Source: Plantago ovata (taxonomy: Eukaryota; Streptophyta; Magnoliopsida; Lamiales; Plantaginaceae). From it: a stretch of DNA of 64,000 bases. The stretch's first letter is position 1. The number at the start of each line of letters is the position of its first letter. The position numbers and the translations under genes were made by a program. Shown piece by piece: positions 57,451-64,000 of this stretch. Location: positions 101,159,348 to 101,223,347 of the forward strand of contig CM051456.1 of assembly GCA_028274465.1 (NCBI GenBank), in the 5' to 3' direction. The notes under the pieces were generated by a model that ran no database searches, was not told the origin of the DNA, and worked only from the letters and a program-made list of their open reading frames with translations.

Positions 57451-58495
57451 TAATGTGTATTTGATAGTATCAAGAAAACAAAAAAGAGCAATTAAGGTGT
57501 AACCTTTATTGGATTCTGAAGTAGAGTAATAATCTTGTAGCATATAAATTTAATTTTGATGTCAACTCCAAAACCAGAAACCTTCATTAAATAAAGACTG
57601 CTAGATGAAATGACTGCAACAACACACCAATTGTTTGATTTAATAGTACTACACTTCCATAATTTTGGCAGTGAATACAATTCTTAAAACGGAATAGACA
57701 TGATCTTATACTTATCTTTCAAAACCAACCAATCAGGCATCATCTTCAAGCTAGCAATTTATTGTCTGACTATTAAAGTGAAGAAAAAGAGATTTTACAG
57801 CAAAAGAAAAAAAAAATTAATAAAGCTAGATCATGCAGCTGACATTACAATAATTCTTTAGCTATGAAACTTGTATCACCAATACCTAAACATATCGAAT
57901 TTTTGTCTGACTAATAATGGAAAGTAAAAAGATTTTATAGCTCCAAATAAATCTATAATTGAGATAGTTCATGCTGCTGATATTACAGGTGTTATTTAGC
58001 TAAGAATTTTGTATCAGCAAAACCAAAAGTTATAAACTGTCTTTATAACTAATAAAGCAATGGAAAAAAGATTATAGAACTAAAAAAAACAGAAATAAGC
58101 TAGAGCATGCAGATGTCATTTACAAGTATTCTTTAGATATGAAATTTATATCACCAAAACCAAAAGCTGATCCTATTTTTTTTCTGACTAAGAAAGCAAA
58201 GAAAATAGATTATAGAACAAAAAAAAGAAAAAAAAAAAAAACAAAAACAAACAACATTAATATATATCATGCAGCTGACATGGAAAATATTCTCCAGCTA
58301 TGCAAGCTCAATATAGCAGAAGACACATATATTGAGACATGAAACTAAAGCATGCAACAATTTAGTTATTGGTGTCATACCACAAGGCTTCCTTGGACCA
58401 TATGATAGTGCTCTCTTCATGGGATAAGGAGATACTAAGCTAGAAACGTTCCCAGTAGCAGCAGTCATGATCTTCCCATACTCTTGGTGCGCCAT
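56478..58495 (-). pseudogene. PB1-like-domain protein, transposon-associated (broken)
   Basis: Exon 1 (58495-58381) starts MAHQEYGKIMTAATGNVSSL and ends phase 1 at a GTATGA donor. Exon 2 begins at 57182 and keeps frame into LEINIGGRW, YEGGWTRYIHNIDPGRFTTT. A frameshift near 57010-57030 leads to WYHEYPHDKAPNGLVPITGD, NSLEGMWENC and a conserved-looking YMQDVDY region. A TAG at 56721-56723 interrupts, and the frame then continues to 56478. The order I-x-x-GG, Y-x-GG, iDp-x-r, WY-x-x-P, GL-x-x-I-x-x-D fits the PB1-like domain at the amino end of many plant MULE-associated proteins. The family call is by pattern only. The 1.2-kb intron holds tandem repeats and a poly-A run. Confidence 0.45.
57762..58305. 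repeat. Degenerate tandem repeat, four units of about 125-140 bases
   Basis: Each unit carries CTGACTA..AAAG, an A-rich tract, CATGCAGCTGACAT and TTTAGCTATGAAA..TTGTATCACCAA. Units start near 57762, 57905, 58036 and 58173. It lies in the intron of the PB1-like gene. Confidence 0.75.
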
Positions 58496-59025
58496 TGTCA
58501 ACCTGCAATCAAAGAACTCTAAAGACTTACTAGTAGCATGGTCAAGTGAAATGATGAAAGTGGTGGTGTAGTTGAGAGATATGTTGTGAATCATTAATGC
58601 AGTAGACCATTAAAGTGAAGTGATGTATTAGAGAAGTGCTTTCTTTTTTCTGTTTGTTTATTTCATATCTTGTATATATTTTTGTCTTTTCATTTGTATA
58701 ATATTTTTTTTCTTGAAAAACTCCACCTGAGCCAATAGTTATTGTCAGATAACTGGCTGCAACCATCATTGCTGCTCATCTCACTCACGCTTCCTCACCT
58801 GAGATAGGTTGAAGCACTATCTCAATCCAATCTTGAAAGTGTCCGTGGCACCTTGGAATTAGTCTTGGCAAATTGAATGATTGTGGTTCAATTAACAAAG
58901 TGTTGGGAAGACTAAGAGTCTCATAACAGGTATATACTAGTTCCAAATTGATGTTATCAGAACACAAGTAGAAAATTCCTTAACAATACTTTTCAATACT
59001 CAACAAATCTCGATCACATATGATT
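58496..59025. other. AT-rich spacer, no gene recognised
   Basis: Upstream region of the minus-strand PB1-like gene. No coding or structural feature I can support. Confidence 0.45.
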
Positions 59026-59430
59026 TATCAGAGACTATTATATGGTGCCAAATGAAATATCAGTGAACATTACTTTCTGTAAAGTTAAAAAAATGTTAAC
59101 ACAAGTTGAATGATATCAGAGACTACAATTATATGGTGGAAAATTAAAATGCAGATTATATTTCTTAGTCTATAGTTAAAAAAAAAAATACTAACACAAG
59201 TTCAGATGATATTATAAAGACAGTGATATATCAGAGACTATTATATGGTGCCAAATGAAATATCAGTGAACATTAGTTTCTGTAAAGTTCAAAAAATGTT
59301 AACACAAGTTGAATGATATCAGAGACTACAATTATATGGTGGCAAATTAAAATGCAGATTATATTTCTTAGTGTATAGTTGATCAAAAAATGCTAACACA
59401 AGTTCAGATGATATTATAAAGACAATGATT
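59026..59430. repeat. Direct tandem duplication, 203-base period
   Basis: Two nearly identical copies (59026-59228 and 59229-59430) start TATCAGAGACTATTATATGG. Each contains a degenerate half-repeat (ATATCAGAGACTACAATTAT), so an older, shorter duplication is nested inside. Confidence 0.85.
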
Positions 59431-59774
59431 ACACAAGTTCCAATGATTTTTTTAACAGCAATGTGACATTTAGAAATAGTTTGCCATCATGAAGCTGTTT
59501 GTAAATAAGACAGTTGACAAATAAAGTTTGTTCAATACTTAACAAGTGGGAGAAGCAGCACATTAAATGATCAGCTAAATTGAATCAAGTTTTATAAAAA
59601 ATAATCAATCCTCTCCCTTTGCATAGTTGGACCGTTTCATATGTTCGATGATTATAAATATGTTGCATGGCTCTTCCTTTCATATACAACACAACAAACA
59701 TAATCCAAACTAGAAAAAAAAATTAAGCTAATAAATTTAGCAACCACAAAAGGCATTCCAGAATCGGTACTACT

Positions 59775-60398
59775 ATGGCTGCTCCATTGTGTACTTGTGG
59801 CGTACAATTACAAGGCTTCATGTCCATCACGGAAGCCAATCATTTTCGCAGATTTGCAAAATGCAACTCAGATAAGGTTTAATAGAAATTCATTTAACTA
59901 TTGTCTTCATTAAAAAATTGTCTTTCTCAATTTTTGATACATTTTTTATAGGCTTGTGGCTTGATGATTTGGATCGACAGAGAGTTGGACGAGTACTACA
60001 AAAGTTTGTTCTTTGAGTATATGAGGAACAGAGAGATTTTGGGAAAAGAGATTGACGATCTCACTACATACGCTTCCTACTTGCAAGGATTGTTGAACGA
60101 GACACAATCAGCCGAAGAGAAGTACTCTATGGGAGTTGAGAGTGATCCAATTGAAATTGAGAAGGAAATGCATGAGATGGAAGAATATGAAAACAACATG
60201 GCTTACATTCTTCCAGAAGATCTATGTTCTGGAGGCGTGCTACAACATCTCAGTCTGACGAGTCTAATGAAGGGAATCATGCTAAGGAATTTCAGTCCGA
60301 CAAAGTTTTCATCATATCTTATGGCATCATCGTTGTACTGGCTTTTGTTCTCTATCTATACTCAAAGTAGAGCAAGTAGAGCTACTGAACTACTATAA
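59775..60398 (+). CDS. Short GRF-type zinc-finger protein
   Basis: Exon 1 (59775-59876) encodes MAAPLCTCGVQLQG... ANHFRRFAKCNSDK; exon 2 starts at 59952 after a GT/AG intron with ACGLMIWIDRELDEYYKSLF. The CxCG, N-x-x-R-R-F-x-x-C and C-G-x-x-x-W-x-D spacing is the GRF zinc finger (Zf-GRF), which in other proteins binds single-stranded nucleic acid. An acidic coiled-coil region follows (residues about 45-110). The frame ends at 60398 after a basic, Ser-rich tail. In another frame the last part reads FQSDKVFIISYGIIVVLAFV, a membrane segment typical of the tails of plant GRF proteins, so a frameshift near 60230 is likely and the true protein may end at about 60369. Such genes are abundant in transposon-rich regions. 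Confidence 0.7.
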
Positions 60399-60873
60399 AC
60401 TATGCTTCACTATTTTCACCAATAAATTATGTATGGAGTGTATTTCTATGGTTTAAATGTAGTAAAACTGCTAGTATGTTAACATATTTTGCAAATGAAC
60501 AATATTTATAACCATTTCTCATTCTGTGCTCTTCTATCAACTACAATTATACCAGATTGAGGCGTGATCAAGTAAGTTTCTGTCATAAAAAATCAAATTA
60601 AAAAATACGTACAAACTATGCTAGGATATCTAAATAGTCACGCATAATAAACCAAAGATGGACCTATTGATAGAGGTTATAAACAAACATGCATATTTGG
60701 GAGGGAAAATTGTGAAATTGGAGGGAAAATTACCATCAAGTCAACAAATTTTATCTGACATCCCAAGTGGACACTTCAATACATCAACTCATCTATAAAT
60801 TCACCATCACTTTGAAGGCTTTTGCATACTAACAAAATATCCAAACATTAAAATCTATTTCATAAATAAAAAA
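60399..60873. other. Spacer up to assembly gap
   Basis: 3' flank of the GRF gene. AT-rich; no gene seen. Confidence 0.5.
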
Positions 60874-60973
60874 NNNNNNNNNNNNNNNNNNNNNNNNNNN
60901 NNNNNNNNNNNNNNNNNNNNNNNNNNNNNNNNNNNNNNNNNNNNNNNNNNNNNNNNNNNNNNNNNNNNNNNNN
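60874..60973. other. Assembly gap (100 N)
   Basis: Exactly 100 undetermined bases, the usual placeholder for a gap of unknown size. It cuts the Copia gag to its right. Confidence 0.99.
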
Positions 60974-61210
60974 GTCCATTCCTCTCTTGGTTTAGGCACA
61001 ACCGTATCTGATGGTTCGCCTTGGATGGTTTCCTTTCCAGCTTCAGTGGTTTTATGAGGGAAACTCCTTTCAATCTTGGTGATCTTGATAGGTCCATCAT
61101 TAATGACGGTGACCATCTCATCACTAATGGCCTCAAGATGTAACATCATGTTGTTTCGCCATTTCTAGTAATTTTCCAGCTTCAGCAAGGGAGCATCTCC
61201 TAAAGACATC
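60974..61210 (-). pseudogene. Copia gag start (DUF4219/UBN2-type), truncated by the gap
   Basis: Minus-strand reading gives GDAPLLKLENY, a TAG, then KWRNNMMLHLEAISDEMVTV, INDGPIKITK and KPREEW up to the gap. The NY..W...M..hLeai spacing with a later PxEEW is that of plant Copia gag proteins with DUF4219/UBN2 domains. The stop between Tyr and Lys makes this copy defective. It begins about 110 bases after the primer site and LTR at its 5' side. Confidence 0.6.
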
Positions 61211-61308
61211 CTGTCAGCAAAGCACTACCAAACTTGATCAAGTGAAAGTGATTTAAGGAGAGCACTTAAGGGGATCTAGGTTCAGTGCAGAAGGCTAAAG
61301 AAACTCCT

Positions 61309-61320
61309 GCTTTGATACCA
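61309..61320 (-). other. Copia primer-binding site, initiator tRNA-Met type
   Basis: TGGTATCAAAGC on the minus strand, two bases from the LTR end. It matches the usual TGGTATCAGAGC of Copia elements with one change. Confidence 0.8.
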
Positions 61321-61322
61321 CT

Positions 61323-63006
61323 TGTTGGTCCCTTTAAACAACAAGAAAAGACTAGAGGGGGGGGTGAATAGTCTTTTCAAACTTTTGTCGTTTAAAACTT
61401 TCTCAGCAAGTACTTATTACTTTTCAGTAATGAGGTTGCTGATACTTAACTTTCTCAGCAAGCGTAAGTTACTTTACAGTAACTTGGTTTGCTGATACTT
61501 AAAATCAGAGAGCGGAAGTCTTTGAAACAAAAAGTGCTTTTTCAACAAGTAAAGTGTTTCAGCAAGTGATGTGAGTGACTGTGTACAAACAGATAAAATT
61601 TGCTGAAAGCTAAATGCAGTAAGTAAATCACACAAACACTTTTTAGAGTGGTATCTGAGAGTGGCGTAATCTCCCAACTAATCCACTTTGTCCTTTCTAG
61701 GACTGAATCCACTAAGATATGATTGAGGTTCCTTACAATCTCCTATCTAAAGCGATTCAACAGAAACCAAAGCACACTTGCTTTGTCTCCAACCTAAACT
61801 AGAGAACTCAACCTTGTTCTCCACCAAACTTGGTACTTTTAATCAGCAAACTTTGCTCGATTAAGTTCCCCCTGAATATCACGCCTGAAAGGGTGTATTT
61901 TCAGTTAGAGAGTTTTGGGGTGAGATAACTTAATTATAACTTATTCAGTTACAACAAGTAATCTAAGAAACACAACTTGGAATACTTTGCAGTAAACAAG
62001 TTTGATTGTTTCTGGTGTCAAGACTTATTCTTGTTCGAAAGAAAGAACACTTAACTAATTTCTTAGCCGAGTTTGTTCTACTTCTTCACAAGTAGCTTTT
62101 TCAAGCTTTAAGTCTTGGAACGGATCAATGGCAATAAGAGTGTTTGAAGGTTTGTGAGTTTTAAGCACAAGTGAGAGTTTGATCACGTTGTTGACACACT
62201 TCAACTCTTTGCCGGATGACCTCTATTTATAGTGCAAGTAAGGAGCCGTTTGAATTTCAAATCCTAAGGCTTTTGTTCCTTAACATGTCACTATCTTGCT
62301 TTTGTACTTTCAGCAGCAACCTTTGTTTGTCTTCTAGTCTTCATGTCCTTCGCGTGTAAGCTTTGCATTAAATGCACCTTTGAATAGAATTCAAACAGTA
62401 ACACTGGAGCGCAAAATCACGTACATTCAGCAAGAGGTCACATATGTTCATCAGCAAGTGTTTATTATCAGTTTCAGCAAGCACAACCTACTCTGTCTTT
62501 CAGATTTTCACTTATGCAATGCTGTTGCTGAAAATTTCACTTTCTGAGCAACACGTGCCTTACCAGTCTTCAGCAATCTTCAAGTCTTCAAGTTTTCAAG
62601 TCTTCAGATCTTCAAAAGTCTTCAAGATTCTGACCGGTTTCTTATTTGCTTCAATAATTTGTTTATAATAAACAAAATACATCTTCAGCAAATGCTTCAA
62701 TAGGTCATTTTCTTTTCAGAAAATAAGTTACATCAAAGCTAAGCATCAATAAGATATTTTCTTTTCAGAAAATAAAATACATCATACGCTAAAGTGTCAA
62801 TAGATTAATTTCTTCACAGAAATTAAAGTACGTCATCCACTAGGATAAAAACTTATCTAACACCTATCTAAGTCATCAGCAAACGTTCCTCTTTTACAAT
62901 GTCCTTCAAAAATTCTAAAATCCTATGGACCTCAAGAGTACTAGTTACTGGACTGTTCTTAATTTAGCATGGTTAATTGCTCATCAAAATTACAAGTTTC
63001 CTAACA
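61323..63006 (-). repeat. Copia-type 5' LTR
   Basis: On the minus strand it runs TGTTAGGAAAC...GGGACCAACA (TG/CA ends), 1684 bases. The plus strand shows many scattered TTCAGCAAG-like repeats (61380-62900). Its outer end at 63006/63007 interrupts the gypsy gag reading frame, so the Copia element inserted there. The 3' end lies beyond the gap. Confidence 0.75.
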
Positions 63007-63852
63007 TAGGGGCTTCTTTAGTAGGTGGAGCTTCAGGTCCACGTCTCCTAACCATCGTCTTGGATCCTTGAATTGCGAACCCTTAGCAAGCCTTTCGAAA
63101 ACCGCCCAGACGGCTTCCGCAGTTTCCTCCCAAATATTGCCTCGGCATTGGAAATCCACCACTTGTTGGTTCTCGAAGGTTAGTCCATTGTAGAAGTGTT
63201 GGACTAGATCCGAAAGCTCGAAACCATGGTGAGGGCACTTGTTCATGAGGTCTTGGAACCTCTCAAACGCGGTGTAGATGGTCTCATCATAGTCTTGTTT
63301 GAACCCAGTGATTTGCGCCTTAAGCGCGGTAGTCAAAGTGTGAGGGAAGTATTTCTCCATGAAAGCTGAAAAAACCTTCTCCCAAGTGTCCAGCGAGCCC
63401 GCCGGTAGAGAACTCAACCATGACTTGGCTCTGTCGCCAAGCCCCATAGCAAAAACCTTCATCCTCAACTCATCCGTTGTTATTTCAGCTCCGGGTCGTG
63501 GGAGTTGGTTGACGAAATTATCGATATCGTGCAAATACCCCATCACATCTTCCCTTGCTAAGCCATAGAACCTCGGAAGTTGTTGGAATGCGTGGTTCTT
63601 GATTTCCAGATCTCGAGTTGCAGGCAAAAGAACAATCGCCGGTCCCCTCATACGATCATTGGAGGGTTGAACCCATGCTTTCAGTGGTCTAACTTCTGTC
63701 ATTCCGTCGATTTCCTTAAAAAGACTGTGTAGAGATTCAGAGAAATTGGTATCCTCTATTTCTTTTAGTTCACGCCTTCGAAGTAGTCGCCTTCTTTGGT
63801 GGTAGACTCTGTTGATCTCAGCAATTGAATCAGCAAGCGGTGTTCCTCTAGA
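63007..63852 (-). pseudogene. Ty3/gypsy gag of a possible family-A partner, interrupted by Copia
   Basis: The minus-strand frame is open from about 63852 (TPLADSIAEINRVYHQRRRL) through GMTEVRPLKAWVQPS and LEIKNHAFQQLPRFYGLARE. The Retrotrans_gag core follows (DELRMKVFAMGLGDRAKSWL..LPAGSLDTWEKVFSAFMEKYFP) and CPHHGFELSDLVQHFYNGL, ending where the Copia LTR begins at 63006. This is a full gag domain like element C's and much longer than the family-A gag. The leader behind it (63853-63989) ends in the same sequence before the primer site as family A. The start codon is not clear because a TGA precedes the open part. Confidence 0.8.
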
Positions 63853-63990
63853 TCGTCTATGTCACATACACTATCTGTAACAAGCTAGGAAAGGAGTATC
63901 ATAGAGAGATTAAATAGGAAAATAAAAACTACTAGAACTAGGAATTGAATACTGAAAATAAATAAAAGCTAAACAGAAAAAAGGAGTATA

Positions 63991-64000
63991 GTCCCCGGCA
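63991..64000 (-). other. Primer-binding site, tRNA-Asp type, cut by window end
   Basis: The last bases are AGTCCCCGGCA, the start of the tRNA-Asp complement seen whole at 20923-20940. The preceding AAACAGAAAAAAGGAGTATA is also identical to family A. The LTR must lie just outside the window. Confidence 0.8.

Overview
This is a plant nuclear window, most likely from a eudicot: intron-containing plant genes, AT-rich introns and spacers, and dense LTR retrotransposons, CACTA, MULE-like, PIF/Harbinger and Stowaway elements. I cannot name the species. A run of 100 N at 60874-60973 marks a draft-assembly gap.

Region 1 (1-29985) is a retrotransposon pile-up. Most of it is a small gag-only Ty3/gypsy-type family ('family A', about 1.2-kb LTRs, tRNA-Asp primer site, no pol). 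Several minus-strand units are strung together so that single LTRs serve two neighbours (LTRs at 1221-3458, 5539-6850, 20944-21720 and 23874-25072). One further unit lies on the plus strand (25073-29985). A 9.7-kb Athila-like element ('element C', 10647-20380) is inserted in a family-A gag with identical 5-bp flanks (ATCCT). It keeps gag-protease and a plant-transposon ORF but has lost reverse transcriptase, RNase H and integrase. A separate Athila-type RT fragment with a damaged active site lies at 8400-9237. A MULE-like DNA element with a perfect 9-bp duplication sits in the first LTR (1763-2831).

Region 2 (29986-36082) holds two CACTA elements. The first is a 3' part with a decayed Transposase_24-type ORF, itself invaded by a second MULE-like element. 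The second is complete (33759-36082, TAC duplications) and carries fragments of a calcium-dependent protein kinase gene plus a tRNA-like sequence.

Region 3 (36083-50300) is the genic part. It holds gene remnants (a possible signal-peptide exon and a PABP-like RRM fragment), an intact five-exon NPF4-type transporter on the minus strand (38093-41063, 590 residues), two Stowaway-like MITEs, and an intact HD-Zip class I transcription factor on the plus strand (47493-49834, 319 residues) with an upstream ORF in its leader.

Region 4 (50314-60400) is rich in transposon-derived genes: a decayed HARBI1-like nuclease, two Myb/SANT-like genes, a PB1-like-domain gene and a short GRF zinc-finger gene, mixed with local tandem repeats.

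Region 5 (60974-64000) is the 5' end of a Copia element inserted in a minus-strand gypsy gag. The leader of that gag is nearly identical to the family-A leader, so it is a candidate autonomous partner.

The most unusual signal is that element C, family A and the MULE-like elements each carry clusters of short GC-rich palindromes in their own sequence 'dialect'. In element C two such clusters contain long perfect hairpins that differ by a compensating base-pair change.
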